Source: Saccharothrix obliqua
Lineage (GTDB): Bacteria; Actinomycetota; Actinomycetes; Mycobacteriales; Pseudonocardiaceae
Assembly: GCF_019375475.1 (NCBI RefSeq)
Contig: NZ_JAHXGQ010000001.1
Location: 310,001-374,000 of the forward strand
DNA: 64,000 nucleotides
Direction: 5' to 3'
Both the position numbers and the translations under genes were made by a program. This document shows positions 1 to 9,190 of the stretch, one piece after another. Each line of letters begins with the position of its first letter. Position 1 is the first letter of the stretch. The notes below the pieces were generated by a model. It made no database searches. It saw only the letters and a program-made list of their open reading frames with translations, and was not told the DNA's origin.

Positions 1-112
1 CAAGCGGTACGGTGGGCGTGTCACTCCGCTGGTGGCGATACCCGGCGGGTCAGTGCTTCCGATGTCGAGGAGAGCCAGCGTGGTGGATCGGCGGGGCGAC
101 GGTGACGAGGGC

Positions 113-850
113 GTGACCACCACCTCGAAGCCGCCCGCCGAGTCGCCCGTCGACGTCCGCGAGCGGGCCCGTGCCATCCCGGAGGCGGCCGTCGCGCGGC
201 TCGCCGTGTACCTGCGGGTGCTGTCCGGCATGGCCGAGCAGGGCGTGACGACCATCTCCAGCGAGGAGCTGGCGGGCGCGGCCGGGGTCAACTCGGCGAA
301 GCTCCGCAAGGACCTCAGCTACATCGGGTCGTACGGCACGCGGGGTGTCGGGTACGACGTCGAGGTCCTCGTGAGCCACATCGAGCGCATCCTCGGGCTC
401 ACCCGCAAGCACTCCGTCGCGGTCGTCGGGATCGGTAATCTTGGTCACGCGCTGGCCAACTACGGCGGCTTCCCCAGCCGGGGGTTCCCGGTGGCCGCGC
501 TGTTCGACATCGACCCGGACCTGACCGGTGTGCCGGTAGGCGGAATCCCCGTCGACCACATCGATGACATCACCACCGTGTGCGCCGAGCGGGAGGTCTC
601 GATCGGCGTCATCGCGACGCCCCCGCAGGCGGCTCAGGCGGTCTGCGACCGTTTGGTATCCGCCGGAGTGCAGTGCATCCTGAACTTCGCACCCGTCGTG
701 CTCCAAGTGCCGGACTACGTCGAGGTGCGCAAGGTCGACCTGGCGGTCGAGATGCAGATCCTGTCGTTCCACGTCGCGCGGCGGGCTGACGAGGCCGCCG
801 GTGACGTCGTCAACGGTGTCGGTGTGGACGGGGTGGTGATTCGCCCGTGA
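113..850 (+). CDS. rex: Redox-sensing transcriptional repressor Rex
   Basis: Rex represses respiratory genes when NAD+ is high and leaves DNA when NADH binds. The 245-residue product has the expected order: an N-terminal winged helix (about residues 15-85, with [20 protein letters not shown] and a [11 protein letters not shown] wing) and a Rossmann NAD(H) domain with [17 protein letters not shown] at about 104-120, ending in a helical tail ([13 protein letters not shown]). I chose GTG 113 because the product then has the usual family length; an in-frame ATG at 62 and a codon at 32 would add 17-27 unconserved residues. It lies 61 bases before hemA, the rex-hem arrangement known in Streptomyces. 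Perfect Rex operators occur at 44290-44307 and 44322-44339, before nuoA. Confidence 0.95.
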   Translation: MTTTSKPPAESPVDVRERARAIPEAAVARLAVYLRVLSGMAEQGVTTISSEELAGAAGVNSAKLRKDLSYIGSYGTRGVGYDVEVLVSHIERILGLTRKHSVAVVGIGNLGHALANYGGFPSRGFPVAALFDIDPDLTGVPVGGIPVDHIDDITTVCAEREVSIGVIATPPQAAQAVCDRLVSAGVQCILNFAPVVLQVPDYVEVRKVDLAVEMQILSFHVARRADEAAGDVVNGVGVDGVVIRP

Positions 851-911
851 TCGTGCGGGTAGTGGGCCGAACGGCCCCGGGTGGCGCGTCGGGTGCTGGC
901 TCGGTGCCGGC

Positions 912-2234
912 ATGAGCGTCCTGGTCGTCGGGCTGTCCCATCGCACCACACCGGTGCCCGTGCTGGAACGCGCCGCCGTCGCGGACGCCGACCTCGGCAA
1001 GGTCCTCGACCAGCTGCTGAAGGCGCCCAGCGTGTCCGAGGCCGTGCTGCTGTCGACCTGCAACCGGGTCGAGGTGTACGCCGTGGTCGAGAGCTTCCAC
1101 GGCGGCGTGAACGAGGTCGTGGAGGTGCTCGCCCGGCAGTCCGGCGCGGAGCCCGGTGACCTGTTCGAGAACCTGTACGTGCACTACTCCGCCGCCGCCG
1201 TGGAACACCTGTTCTCGGTCGCGGGCGGCCTGGACTCGATGGTGGTCGGCGAGGCCCAGATCCTCGGCCAGCTCCGCACCGCCTACAACCGGGCGGACGA
1301 GGCGGGCGTGGTCGGCCGCGTCCTGCACGAGCTGGTCCAGCAGGCGCTGCGGGTCGGCAAGCGCGTGCACGCCGACACCGACATCGACCACGCGGGCGCG
1401 TCCGTGGTGTCCGAGGCGCTCGCCGACGCCGCGCGCGCCCTGGGCGGCCTGGCGGGCCGCACCGCCCTGATCGTGGGCGCGGGCTCGATGGGCGGCCTGG
1501 CCGCCGCGCACCTGCGCCGCGCGGGCATCGGCGAGGTCGTGGTCGCCAACCGCACCGCCGCCAACGGCGCGCGCCTGGCCACCGCGCTGGCGGCGGACGG
1601 CGTGCGTGCCCGTTCGACCGGCCTGACCGACCTGGTGGACGAGATCGCGCGGGCGGACGTCCTGTTCGCCTGCACCGGCTCCGCGGAGACCGTCGTCGGC
1701 GCCGAGCTGATCGGCGAGCGCGCGCCCGACCGGCCGCTGGTCGTGTGCGACCTCGGCCTGCCCAAGGACGTGGACCCCGCCGCCGAGCTGCTGTCCGGCG
1801 TGCGCGTGGTCGACCTGGAGACCCTGCAACGCCGCCTGTCCGACGCGCCCGCGGGCCTGGACGCCCAGCGGGCGGCGGAGATCGTGGCCGAGGAGGTCCG
1901 CGGTTACCTGGCCGGGCAGCGCTCGGCCGAGGTGACGCCGACCGTGACGGCACTGCGCAAGCGCGCCGCCGAGGTCGTCGACGCGGAGCTGCTGCGGCTG
2001 GACTCGCGGCTGCCCGAGCTGGACGGCGCGGTGCGCGCCGAGCTGGCGAAAACCGTGCGGCGGGTGGTCGACAAGCTCCTGCACACCCCGACCGTGCGGG
2101 TGAAGGAGCTGGCCGCCGGCCCGGCCGGTGCGGGTTACGCCGAGGCGCTCCGCGAGCTGTTCGGCCTCGACCCGCAGAAACCCGCCGCCGTCAGCACCCC
2201 CCATTCGACGCGACCCAAAGGTGAGAAGCGGTGA
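912..2234 (+). CDS. hemA: Glutamyl-tRNA reductase
   Basis: This enzyme reduces glutamyl-tRNA(Glu) with NADPH to glutamate-1-semialdehyde, the first committed step of C5-pathway heme synthesis; hemL at 10006 supplies the next. The 440 residues begin [13 protein letters not shown], typical of the family. The nucleophilic cysteine is at about residue 50 in [14 protein letters not shown], a substrate-domain stretch ([20 protein letters not shown]) lies near 100, and the Rossmann motif [16 protein letters not shown] near 186. The C-terminal dimerisation helix contains [16 protein letters not shown] 912 gives the canonical N-terminus. Its stop overlaps the hemC GTG by four bases, suggesting translational coupling. 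Confidence 0.97.
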   Translation: MSVLVVGLSHRTTPVPVLERAAVADADLGKVLDQLLKAPSVSEAVLLSTCNRVEVYAVVESFHGGVNEVVEVLARQSGAEPGDLFENLYVHYSAAAVEHLFSVAGGLDSMVVGEAQILGQLRTAYNRADEAGVVGRVLHELVQQALRVGKRVHADTDIDHAGASVVSEALADAARALGGLAGRTALIVGAGSMGGLAAAHLRRAGIGEVVVANRTAANGARLATALAADGVRARSTGLTDLVDEIARADVLFACTGSAETVVGAELIGERAPDRPLVVCDLGLPKDVDPAAELLSGVRVVDLETLQRRLSDAPAGLDAQRAAEIVAEEVRGYLAGQRSAEVTPTVTALRKRAAEVVDAELLRLDSRLPELDGAVRAELAKTVRRVVDKLLHTPTVRVKELAAGPAGAGYAEALRELFGLDPQKPAAVSTPHSTRPKGEKR

Positions 2235-3172
2235 ACCGCACCCTGAGGATCGGCACCCGCGGCAGTGCACTGGCACTGGCGCAGACCGGTCACGTGGCCG
2301 ACGCGTTGCGCGCCGCAGGCGCCGACGTGGAGATCGTGACCATCGCGACCCCCGGCGACCGGTCCTCCGCGCCGATCCCCGAGATCGGCATCGGGGTGTT
2401 CACCTCGGCGCTGCGCGACGCGCTCGCCCGCGGTGAGATCGACGCCGCCGTGCACTCGTACAAGGACCTGCCGACCGCGCGCGACCCGCGCCTGGCCCTG
2501 CCCTCCGTGCCGCCGCGCGAGGACCCGCGCGACGCCCTCGTCGCCCGCGACGGGCTCACCCTGGGCGAGCTGCCCGCGGGGTCGAAGGTCGGCACGGGTT
2601 CGCCGCGCCGCGCGGCGCAGCTCGCCGCGCTCGGCCTCGGCCTGGAGATCGTGGGGCTGCGCGGCAACGTGGACACGCGCATCCGCAAGGTGACCGACGG
2701 CGAGCTGGACGCCGTCGTGCTGGCCCGCGCCGGCATCTCCCGGCTGGGCCGCGTCGCCGAGATCACCGAGACCCTGGAGCCCATCCAGCTGCTCCCCGCG
2801 CCCGCGCAGGGCGCGCTCGCGGTGGAGTGCCGCGTCGACGACGTCGACACCGAGCACCTCCTCCGGTCCACGCTCGACGATTCGGCCAGTCGGGCCGCTG
2901 TCACCGCCGAGCGGGCCCTGCTGGCCCGGCTCGAAGCGGGGTGCAGCGCGCCGGTCGGCGCACTGGCCGATGTGGTGGAAGACCTTGACGACCAGGGAGC
3001 GGCAGTCCTCCGCCTGTCCCTGCGCGGGGTCATGGCGACGGAGGACGGCGACCTCCTCCGTGCGTCCGCCACCGGTGACTTGACCGCAGCAGAGGAACTC
3101 GGCCGCGCGCTGGCCGTCGAGTTGCTCGACCTCTCCGGCCTCGCCGCTGCGCGGTCGGAGGGGCGTAGTTGA
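2231..3172 (+). CDS. hemC: Hydroxymethylbilane synthase (porphobilinogen deaminase)
   Basis: HemC polymerises four porphobilinogens into hydroxymethylbilane. The 313-residue protein begins with [14 protein letters not shown], contains the substrate-binding VHSYKDLPT stretch, the arginine-rich [11 protein letters not shown] loop and [12 protein letters not shown], and has the cofactor cysteine in [11 protein letters not shown] at about residue 237, where the dipyrromethane cofactor is attached. The GTG start overlaps the hemA stop (GTGA). The stop at 3172 is just before the RBS and ATG of the next gene. Length and motifs are standard for the family. Confidence 0.97.
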   Translation: MNRTLRIGTRGSALALAQTGHVADALRAAGADVEIVTIATPGDRSSAPIPEIGIGVFTSALRDALARGEIDAAVHSYKDLPTARDPRLALPSVPPREDPRDALVARDGLTLGELPAGSKVGTGSPRRAAQLAALGLGLEIVGLRGNVDTRIRKVTDGELDAVVLARAGISRLGRVAEITETLEPIQLLPAPAQGALAVECRVDDVDTEHLLRSTLDDSASRAAVTAERALLARLEAGCSAPVGALADVVEDLDDQGAAVLRLSLRGVMATEDGDLLRASATGDLTAAEELGRALAVELLDLSGLAAARSEGRS

Positions 3173-3186
3173 TGGGGAGTGCCCTG

Positions 3187-4719
3187 ATGACCCGCGCACG
3201 CAAGACCCCCGGCCGCGTCGCCTTCGTGGGCTCCGGCCCCGGCGACACCGGCCTGCTCACGGTCCGCGCCCGTGACCTGCTCGCCAAGTCCGAGCTGGTG
3301 GTGACGGACCCGGACGTGCCGTCCGAGGTGGTCGCCCTCGTCCCGGACGGCGTCGAGGTGCGGCCGGCCGTCGGCGACCCCGCCGACGTGGCGAAGGACA
3401 TGGTGGCCGAGGCGAAGAACGGCCGCGCCGTGGTCCGGCTGGTGGCGGGCGACCCGCTGACGCTGGACTCCGTGGTGAAGGAGGCGCACGCCGTCTCCAA
3501 GACGACGATCGCGTTCGACGTGGTGCCGGGCGTCCCGGCGGGCACGGCGGTGCCCGCGTACGCGGGCGTGGCGCTCGGCGCGGTGCACACCGAGGCCGAC
3601 GCCCGCGGCGTCACGGACTGGGCGAGCCTGGCCGCCGCGCCCGGCACGCTGGTGCTGCACGCCACCGCGAGCCACCTCGCCGAGGCGGCGTCCTCCCTGG
3701 TGGAGCACGGCGTCGCGCCGCAGACCCCGGTCGCCGTCACCGCGGACGGCACCGGGTTCGGGCAGCGCACCGTGGACACCTCGCTGGCGTCGCTGGCCGC
3801 CGACGCGGGCGACCTGGGCGGCCCGCTGGTCGTCACGGTCGGCAGCGCCGTCGCCGGTCGCGCGAAGCTGTCCTGGTGGGAGTCGCGGGCCCTGTACGGC
3901 TGGCGCGTGCTGGTGCCGCGCACCAAGGAGCAGGCGGGCGCGATGAGCGACCGGCTGCACTCGCACGGCGCGATCCCGGTGGAGGTGCCGACCATCTCGG
4001 TCGAGCCGCCGCGCAGCCCGGCGCAGATGGAGCGCTCGGTGAAGGGCCTGGTCGACGGCCGCTACCAGTGGGTGGTGTTCACCTCGACCAACGCCGTGCG
4101 CGCGGTGTGGGAGAAGTTCCGCGAGTTCGGCCTGGACGCGCGGGCGTTCTCCGGCGTGAAGATCGCGTGCGTCGGCGAGTCGACGGCGGCCAAGGTGCGG
4201 TCGTTCGGGATCATCCCCGAGCTGGTGCCCTCCGGCGAGCAGTCGTCCGAGGGCCTGCTGGCCGACTTCCCGCCCTACGACGACATCCTGGACCCGGTGG
4301 ACCGGGTGCTGCTGCCGCGTGCCGACATCGCCACCGAGACCCTCGCGGCCGGCCTGCGGGAACGCGGCTGGGAGATCGACGACGTCACGGCCTACCGCAC
4401 CGTGCGCGCCGCTCCGCCGCCCGCCGACACCCGCGAGATGATCAAGTCCGGCGGGTTCGACGCGGTGTGCTTCACCTCGTCGTCCACGGTCCGGAACCTG
4501 GTCGGCATCGCGGGCAAGCCGCACGCGCGCACCCTGGTGGCGTGCATCGGCCCGCAGACCGCCGAGACCGCGCGTGAGTTCGGCCTCCGGGTCGACGTCC
4601 AGCCGGAGGACGCCAACGTCCCCGCCCTGGTCGACGCGCTCGCGCAGCACGCGGCCCGGTTGCGGGCCGAGGGGGCGCTGCCCCCGCCGCGCAAGACCAA
4701 GCGCCTGCGCCGTTCGTGA
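3187..4719 (+). CDS. hemD: Fused SUMT-like / uroporphyrinogen-III synthase
   Basis: The C-terminal half closes hydroxymethylbilane to uroporphyrinogen III. The N-terminal half (about residues 5-235) resembles the SAM-dependent uroporphyrinogen-III C-methyltransferase fold ([20 protein letters not shown]). The HemD domain begins near residue 238 ([12 protein letters not shown]) and contains [17 protein letters not shown] and [18 protein letters not shown] chose ATG 3187 because GGGGAG lies 7 bases upstream; TTG 3169 and ATG 3172 are alternatives. The methyltransferase half is divergent: where active SUMTs have a Gly-Gly-Asp-Pro loop it reads [14 protein letters not shown], so it may not methylate. 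This fusion is usual in actinobacteria. Confidence 0.92.
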   Translation: MTRARKTPGRVAFVGSGPGDTGLLTVRARDLLAKSELVVTDPDVPSEVVALVPDGVEVRPAVGDPADVAKDMVAEAKNGRAVVRLVAGDPLTLDSVVKEAHAVSKTTIAFDVVPGVPAGTAVPAYAGVALGAVHTEADARGVTDWASLAAAPGTLVLHATASHLAEAASSLVEHGVAPQTPVAVTADGTGFGQRTVDTSLASLAADAGDLGGPLVVTVGSAVAGRAKLSWWESRALYGWRVLVPRTKEQAGAMSDRLHSHGAIPVEVPTISVEPPRSPAQMERSVKGLVDGRYQWVVFTSTNAVRAVWEKFREFGLDARAFSGVKIACVGESTAAKVRSFGIIPELVPSGEQSSEGLLADFPPYDDILDPVDRVLLPRADIATETLAAGLRERGWEIDDVTAYRTVRAAPPPADTREMIKSGGFDAVCFTSSSTVRNLVGIAGKPHARTLVACIGPQTAETAREFGLRVDVQPEDANVPALVDALAQHAARLRAEGALPPPRKTKRLRRS

Positions 4720-4724
4720 AGCGA

Positions 4725-4752
4725 GGGGTCGGGGCCCGCGGGTCCCGACCCC
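4725..4752 (+). terminator. Strong hairpin between hemD and hemB
   Basis: GGGGTCGGG (4725-4733) and CCCGACCCC (4744-4752) are perfect 9-bp inverted repeats, and the GC-rich loop can extend the stem. Three T residues follow at 4754-4756. This could be a weak terminator or an attenuator lowering expression of hemB and the genes after it, since hemB has its own RBS just downstream. Confidence 0.6.
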
Positions 4753-4778
4753 CTTTCCGTCATCTGGGAGTGCCGACC

Positions 4779-5756
4779 GTGTTCCCCGCCCACCGCCCCC
4801 GTCGACTGCGCACCACCCCCGCGATGCGCCGCCTGGTCGCCGAGACCACGCTGCGGCCCCGGCAGCTCGTGCTGCCGATGTTCGTGAAGGAGGGCGCGAC
4901 GGCGCCGGTCGAGATCGAGTCCATGCCGGGTGTCGTCCAGCACACCCGTGATTCACTGCGCAAAGCCGCCGTGGAGGCCGTGCAGGCCGGTGTCGGCGGG
5001 CTGATGCTGTTCGGCGTGCCGGCGACCCGGGACGCCGTCGGCTCCGGCGCGACCGACCCGGACGGCATCCTCAACGCCGCTCTGGCCGACCTGCGTGCCG
5101 AACTCGGCGACAGCACCGTGCTGATGTCGGACTGCTGCCTGGACGAGTTCACCGACCACGGCCACTGCGGCGTGCTCACGCCCACCGGCGAGGTGGACAA
5201 CGACGCCACGCTGGAGCTGTACGGCGAGATGGCCGTGGCGCAGGCCCGCGCGGGCGCCCACGTGGTGGGTCCGAGCGGCATGATGGACGGCCAGGTCGGC
5301 TTCATCCGCGGGGTGCTCGACGACGCCGGGTTCACCGACACCGGCATCCTCGCCTACGCGGTCAAGTATTCGTCCGCGTTGTACGGCCCGTTCCGCGAAG
5401 CGGTGGAATCGCAGCTCGTGGGCGACCGCAAGACCTACCAGCAGGACCCGGCCAACGCCCGCGAGGCGTTGCGCGAGGTCGAGCTGGACCTCGCCGAGGG
5501 CGCGGACATGGTGATGGTGAAGCCCGCGCTGCCGTACCTGGACGTGGTGCGCGCCGTGCGGGAGATCGCCCACGTGCCGGTCGCGGCGTACCAGATCTCC
5601 GGCGAGTACGCGATGGTCGAGGCCGCCGCCCGCAACGGCTGGATCGAGCGCGAGCGCACCGCGCTGGAGACGCTGACGTCGATCCGGCGGGCGGGTGCGG
5701 ACATCGTGCTGACCTACTGGGCCGCGGAGGCGGCGCGTTGGCTGGACCGGGAGTGA
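4779..5756 (+). CDS. hemB: Delta-aminolevulinic acid dehydratase (porphobilinogen synthase)
   Basis: HemB condenses two 5-aminolevulinates into porphobilinogen. The 325-residue protein has the Schiff-base lysine in [12 protein letters not shown] (near residue 247) and the second active-site lysine in [16 protein letters not shown] (near 196). The metal loop [14 protein letters not shown] (about 117-130) keeps two of the three cysteines of zinc enzymes, with Asp at the third position. GTG 4779 was chosen because GGGAG sits 8 bases upstream and the product starts in family style ([15 protein letters not shown]); the longer frame from 4716 would read through the hairpin. Confidence 0.96.
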   Translation: MFPAHRPRRLRTTPAMRRLVAETTLRPRQLVLPMFVKEGATAPVEIESMPGVVQHTRDSLRKAAVEAVQAGVGGLMLFGVPATRDAVGSGATDPDGILNAALADLRAELGDSTVLMSDCCLDEFTDHGHCGVLTPTGEVDNDATLELYGEMAVAQARAGAHVVGPSGMMDGQVGFIRGVLDDAGFTDTGILAYAVKYSSALYGPFREAVESQLVGDRKTYQQDPANAREALREVELDLAEGADMVMVKPALPYLDVVRAVREIAHVPVAAYQISGEYAMVEAAARNGWIERERTALETLTSIRRAGADIVLTYWAAEAARWLDRE

Positions 5757-6274
5757 CGCCGCCGAAGCCGCTCGACGTCGCGCGGTGGCTGTGGATCGCC
5801 AGTGCCGTGGTCGGGCTGGGCCGGTTCCTGGTGCAGCTCGCCGACCGGGGCACGTTGATCGAGGTGCTCCGCGAGGAGCAGGCGCGGCAGGGGATCACCC
5901 TGGGGCAGGACGAGCTGGACGCGGGCGTGTCCGGCGGCATCCTGCTCGGCTTGCTGATGGGCGGGTTGCTGGTGCTGGTGTACGTGGCGCTGGCGAACCG
6001 GATGGCACGCGGGCGCAACTGGGCGCGGATCGCGTTGACGGTGTTCGGCGTGGTCGGCGCGGTGGTCGGGGTGACCCGGCTGATCCTCGTCGTGTCGGGC
6101 CTGGGCGCGTTCTACGGGCTGTCCGTCGCGCCGGTCGACCTGGCCTTCGGGGTGGCCACGATGCTGCTGGACGCGACCGCCGTGGTCCTGATGTACCTGC
6201 CATCAGTTTCCGGGTACTTCCGATCACAGCGCACCGTCGCCGGTAAAACACCGCAGGTAGCTAACGGATTGTGA
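5753..6274 (+). CDS. Four-helix membrane protein, array member 1
   Basis: I do not recognise a named function. The 173-residue product has about four hydrophobic segments, an acidic loop between the first two ([21 protein letters not shown]), a cytoplasmic-type [14 protein letters not shown] motif before the third, and a final helix ending [12 protein letters not shown]. The same layout recurs in the next five proteins, most clearly at 7137 (LSPDEFDAAVTASILF; GRNWARVVLTVL; LLYMPNAKAYF). GTG 5753 overlaps the hemB stop by four bases, so it is likely co-translated with the heme genes. Unlike members 2, 3, 5 and 6 it has almost no N-terminal tail. Confidence 0.8.
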   Translation: MTPPKPLDVARWLWIASAVVGLGRFLVQLADRGTLIEVLREEQARQGITLGQDELDAGVSGGILLGLLMGGLLVLVYVALANRMARGRNWARIALTVFGVVGAVVGVTRLILVVSGLGAFYGLSVAPVDLAFGVATMLLDATAVVLMYLPSVSGYFRSQRTVAGKTPQVANGL

Positions 6275-6304
6275 TTAGCGGTCGACGCGCATCCCCGGCA
6301 CTTC

Positions 6305-6310
6305 TACGGT
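6305..6310 (+). promoter_or_regulatory. -10-like TACGGT for leaderless array member 2
   Basis: TACGGT ends six bases before ATG 6317, the spacing expected if transcription starts at the start codon. No good -35 is visible and there is no Shine-Dalgarno sequence. Confidence 0.5.
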
Positions 6311-6316
6311 CCGCGC

Positions 6317-6958
6317 ATGACCTCTCCTCAGGACCCCTACGGGCAGCAGGGCGGCTACCAGCAGCAGCCCGGCGGGTACCCGCAGCAGCCCGGTTACCCG
6401 CAGCAGCCCGGTTACCCGCAGCAGCCCGGTTACCCCCAGCAGCCGGGCTACCCGCAGCAGCCCGGTTACCCGCCGCCCGCGCCGCCGCTCGCGCCGGGTG
6501 AACTCCAGCGCCCGCCGCGCCCGGCCGCGGTCGACGCCGCGTTCATGCTGTGGCTGGTCGGCGCCGGCGTCGGCATCCTGTCCAGCATCATCAGCTTCAT
6601 CACCGCGCAGGCGCTGTACGACGAGCTGACCAGGGGTCTCGGGCCCGAGTACAAGTCCCTCGCCGGCGGTCCCGCGTACGGCGGCGCGATCTTCAGCATC
6701 GTCCTGTGCGCGGTGTGGGTCGTCGTGGTGCTCCAGATGCGCAACGGCGCGAACTGGGCCCGCATCGTGCTGACCGTGCTGGGCGCGTTGTCCGTCATCG
6801 GCGGGCTGGCCGGGCTCACCAGCTTCGGCCTGATGTTCTCGATCGGCCTGTTCGGCATCGTGCAGGCGCTGCTGTCGCTGGTGTCCCTGGTGGTCACCGT
6901 CGCCGCGATGGTGTTCATGTTCAAGCCGGACGCCAACCACTACTTCAAGATGAGCTGA
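6317..6958 (+). CDS. Four-helix membrane protein with PGYPQQ-repeat tail, array member 2
   Basis: Function unknown. The first ~65 residues are a Gln/Pro/Gly/Tyr tail with about six copies of PGYPQQ, encoded by an 18-bp tandem repeat at about 6359-6472. The rest (to residue 213) is a four-helix membrane domain with the array motif GANWARIVLTVLGALS and a C-terminus MVFMFKPDANHYF. It starts MTSPQDPYGQQ, closely matching VTTPQDPNGGQQ at 7137, which supports recent duplication. Such tails are common on actinobacterial membrane proteins and usually lie in the cytoplasm; that is inference here. A 13-bp hairpin follows the stop. Confidence 0.85.
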   Translation: MTSPQDPYGQQGGYQQQPGGYPQQPGYPQQPGYPQQPGYPQQPGYPQQPGYPPPAPPLAPGELQRPPRPAAVDAAFMLWLVGAGVGILSSIISFITAQALYDELTRGLGPEYKSLAGGPAYGGAIFSIVLCAVWVVVVLQMRNGANWARIVLTVLGALSVIGGLAGLTSFGLMFSIGLFGIVQALLSLVSLVVTVAAMVFMFKPDANHYFKMS

Positions 6959-6967
6959 CACCGGCCC

Positions 6968-6997
6968 GGTGACGTGCCCGCGGCCGGGCACGTCACC
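6968..6997 (+). terminator. 13-bp hairpin after array member 2
   Basis: GGTGACGTGCCCG (6968-6980) and CGGGCACGTCACC (6985-6997) are perfect inverted repeats around a CGGC loop, ten bases after the preceding stop. There is no T-tract, so it may be an mRNA 3' stabiliser or an actinobacterial U-less terminator. Confidence 0.6.
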
Positions 6998-7123
6998 GCC
7001 TTCACCGCACCAAGGGAAGGTAAACGCGACGAAAGTCGCGCAGGTGGGACGACGTTTGTCGACGATTCGGTTGCGGTCGTCCAACGTCCGCCTGTCGCGG
7101 TGGACAGCGACACCACCGGGTTC

Positions 7124-7129
7124 TAGCGT
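7124..7129 (+). promoter_or_regulatory. -10-like TAGCGT for leaderless array member 3
   Basis: TAGCGT ends seven bases before GTG 7137. It lies after the 6968-6997 hairpin, so members 3-6 may form their own transcription unit. Confidence 0.5.
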
Positions 7130-7136
7130 TCCCCGC

Positions 7137-7670
7137 GTGACCACTCCACAGGACCCGAACGGCGGCCAGCAGCAGCCGTACATCCCCCCGCCCCCGCCGC
7201 TGAGCGCGTCGGAGTTGCAGGGCTCGGGCGGCGGACCCGCGCTACCGGTGCCCAAGGAGGTGCAGATCTCCTTCTGGATCTGGATCGCGGGCGCCGCCCT
7301 GTCGGTGCTGGGCTCGTTGCTGGCCCTCACCCAGCGGGACGCGATCGCGCAGGTGCTGCGCGAGTCGCCGCAGTCCCGCGGCCTGTCGCCGGACGAGTTC
7401 GACGCGGCCGTGACGGCCAGCATCCTGTTCGCCGTGGTGATCGGCCTGGTGTTCGCCGGGTTGTACGTGTTGTTCGCGTTCAAGGCGCGAGCCGGCCGGA
7501 ACTGGGCGCGGGTCGTGCTGACCGTGCTCACCGCCCTGAGCCTGCTCGCCCTGGTGACCGGCGCGTCCGTGTCCGGCCTGCTCACGTCGCTGGCCAGCGT
7601 CGTCGCCGTGGTGCTGCTGTACATGCCGAACGCGAAGGCGTACTTCGACGCCCACAAGCGCCAGGCGTGA
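7137..7670 (+). CDS. Four-helix membrane protein, array member 3
   Basis: Function unknown. This 177-residue paralogue has a short Pro/Gln tail (VTTPQDPNGGQQQPY and a PPPPP run), then four hydrophobic segments, the loop SPDEFDAAVTASI shared with member 1, the GRNWARVVLTVLTALS motif and a C-terminus LLYMPNAKAYFDA. GTG 7137 is chosen over the upstream frame opening at 6969 because the product then aligns with member 2 and a -10-like hexamer lies seven bases upstream. Its stop overlaps the GTG of member 4 by four bases. Confidence 0.85.
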   Translation: MTTPQDPNGGQQQPYIPPPPPLSASELQGSGGGPALPVPKEVQISFWIWIAGAALSVLGSLLALTQRDAIAQVLRESPQSRGLSPDEFDAAVTASILFAVVIGLVFAGLYVLFAFKARAGRNWARVVLTVLTALSLLALVTGASVSGLLTSLASVVAVVLLYMPNAKAYFDAHKRQA

Positions 7671-8068
7671 CCCGACCACCGGCGACCGCCCGCGCGGCGG
7701 TCGCGCTGTGGTACGCCCTGGCCGCGTTCGGCCTGCTCAACGCCGCCTACCTGTGGGTGCGGCGCGGTGCGCTGGACGAGGCCGCGGCCAGGGGTGGTGT
7801 CGCCGCGTCCACCGTGACCGCGCTGCTGGTGCAGCTCACGGTGGCCGCGGTGCTGTTCGGGGCCGGGTACGCGGTGCTCGCCCGGTTCCTGCGGCTGGGC
7901 AGGCGGTGGTCGCGGGGCGCGCTCACCGCCCTGGCCCTCGCGCACGTCCTGTGGCTGGTGCTCACCCGGACGGCCGGGGTGAACGCGGTGGTCCTGCTGC
8001 TCCTCGCGGCCGGTTCCGCGCTCACGTGGCTGCGCGGTACGGCACAGTGGGTGCAGCAGTCCCAGTAG
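7667..8068 (+). CDS. Four-helix membrane protein, array member 4 (short)
   Basis: Function unknown. The 133-residue protein is the most diverged of the array: no N-terminal tail, four hydrophobic segments, and RRWSRGALTALALAH at the place of the NWAR motif. It lacks the C-terminal MP-x-A-x-x-YF signature, ending WLRGTAQWVQQSQ. GTG 7667 overlaps the preceding stop (GTGA), so it is probably co-translated with member 3. Confidence 0.78.
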   Translation: MTRPPATARAAVALWYALAAFGLLNAAYLWVRRGALDEAAARGGVAASTVTALLVQLTVAAVLFGAGYAVLARFLRLGRRWSRGALTALALAHVLWLVLTRTAGVNAVVLLLLAAGSALTWLRGTAQWVQQSQ

Positions 8069-8090
8069 CGTCCCCGCCGGAGTGCCCGCC

Positions 8091-8666
8091 ATGCCCGAGC
8101 CCGACCCGTTCGCCTCGCCGTTCCGACCGGTCGACCTGCCGGGCGGTGCGGCCGGTTTCGCCGGGTACCCGCTGCCGATGCCGGCCGACCCGCGCGGGTT
8201 CGCCCCGCGCCGCCCCGCCGCGTTGACCGTCTCGTCCTGGAGCTGGCTCGCGGGCACGGCGCTGGTGGTCGTGTTGCTGCCCGCCGTGTTCTACACCGAC
8301 GACGGCGCGCTGGTGCGGTACCTCCACGAGGACTCCGGCAACTCCTACCGCAGCGCGGTGTTCGCGGCCCGCCTCACGCCGGTGCTGTTCGCGCTCGGGT
8401 TCGCCGCACCGGCCGTGCTGTACGTGGTCGCCGCGGTGAAGCTGCGTGCCGGGCGGGACTGGGCGCGGGTGCTGCTCGCCGTGCTCGGCGTGCCCGCCCT
8501 GCTGTTCGGCCTGGCCCTGCTCGCCGGGTTCGCGAGCGGCGGCGTGCCGTACGGGAACTGGCTGGTCGGCACGGCGTGGTCGCTGCTGTTCCTGTGCGCG
8601 GTGCTGCTGGGCGCGGTCACCATGTTCCTGCCGCCGGCCAACGACTACGTGAAGGCGGTGCGATGA
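8091..8666 (+). CDS. Four-helix membrane protein, array member 5
   Basis: Function unknown. The 191-residue product has a ~45-residue Pro-rich tail (MPEPDPFASPF), four hydrophobic segments, an extracytoplasmic-type loop after helix 1 (YTDDGALVRYLHEDSGN), the array motif GRDWARVLLAVLGVPA and the C-terminal signature MFLPPANDYV. ATG 8091 has GGAG eight bases upstream, favouring it over GTG 8082. Its stop overlaps the ATG of member 6 (ATGA). Confidence 0.82.
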   Translation: MPEPDPFASPFRPVDLPGGAAGFAGYPLPMPADPRGFAPRRPAALTVSSWSWLAGTALVVVLLPAVFYTDDGALVRYLHEDSGNSYRSAVFAARLTPVLFALGFAAPAVLYVVAAVKLRAGRDWARVLLAVLGVPALLFGLALLAGFASGGVPYGNWLVGTAWSLLFLCAVLLGAVTMFLPPANDYVKAVR

Positions 8667-9190
8667 CACAGCCGCCGTTCGACCCCTACGAGAACCCGGT
8701 GCACCCGGTGCACCTGCCGCAGGCGGGTCCGGCGCAGCCCGTCGGGTTCCCCGGCCACATGCGTGGTGTCGACCAGCGCACGACGGTCGTGACGCGGCCG
8801 AACGTGGTGTTCGCGGCCTTCGTGGTGTGGTTGTTCGCGGCGCTGGCGTGGCCCGTCGGCACGGTGGTGCGCACGGTGGTCGAGATCGGCGCGTTCGGCG
8901 GGTTCGGGCCGGTGATGACGTTGTTCGCCACCGGGTGCCTCGCGGTCGGCGGCGTGTGGGGCGCGATCGCGTTCCTCGGCGGCAGCTACTACGCGCGGAT
9001 CGCGTTGTGCGGCGGGCACCTGGTCATCGGCGTGCTGGCCGTGGCGGCGGCGGTCGTCGCGGCGCGGGACGGCGACGTGGCGGCCGGTTCGTGGGTGGTG
9101 ATCGCGCTGCGGCTGGCGTTGCCCGTCGTGGCGGCGGTGCTCAGCTTCCTGCCCGGCACGCGCGGGTACTTCGCGGGGAACCTCGCCTGA
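8663..9190 (+). CDS. Four-helix membrane protein, array member 6
   Basis: Function unknown. The 175-residue product starts with a soluble tail (MTQPPFDPYENPVHPVHLPQ) comparable to those of members 2, 3 and 5. Four hydrophobic segments follow, with SYYARIALCGGHLVIG where the others have NWARI-x-LT, and the C-terminal signature SFLPGTRGYFAG. The ATG overlaps the previous stop and its own TGA overlaps the next ATG by one base, so members 5, 6 and the DUF3093-like gene look like one translationally coupled group. Confidence 0.82.
   Translation: MTQPPFDPYENPVHPVHLPQAGPAQPVGFPGHMRGVDQRTTVVTRPNVVFAAFVVWLFAALAWPVGTVVRTVVEIGAFGGFGPVMTLFATGCLAVGGVWGAIAFLGGSYYARIALCGGHLVIGVLAVAAAVVAARDGDVAAGSWVVIALRLALPVVAAVLSFLPGTRGYFAGNLA

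Noticed and set aside
2290-4956. 888-codon minus-strand open frame opposite hemC-hemD
   Set aside because: It is the GC-rich antisense shadow of genes with clear families; its product is Arg/His/Gly-rich with no domain features.
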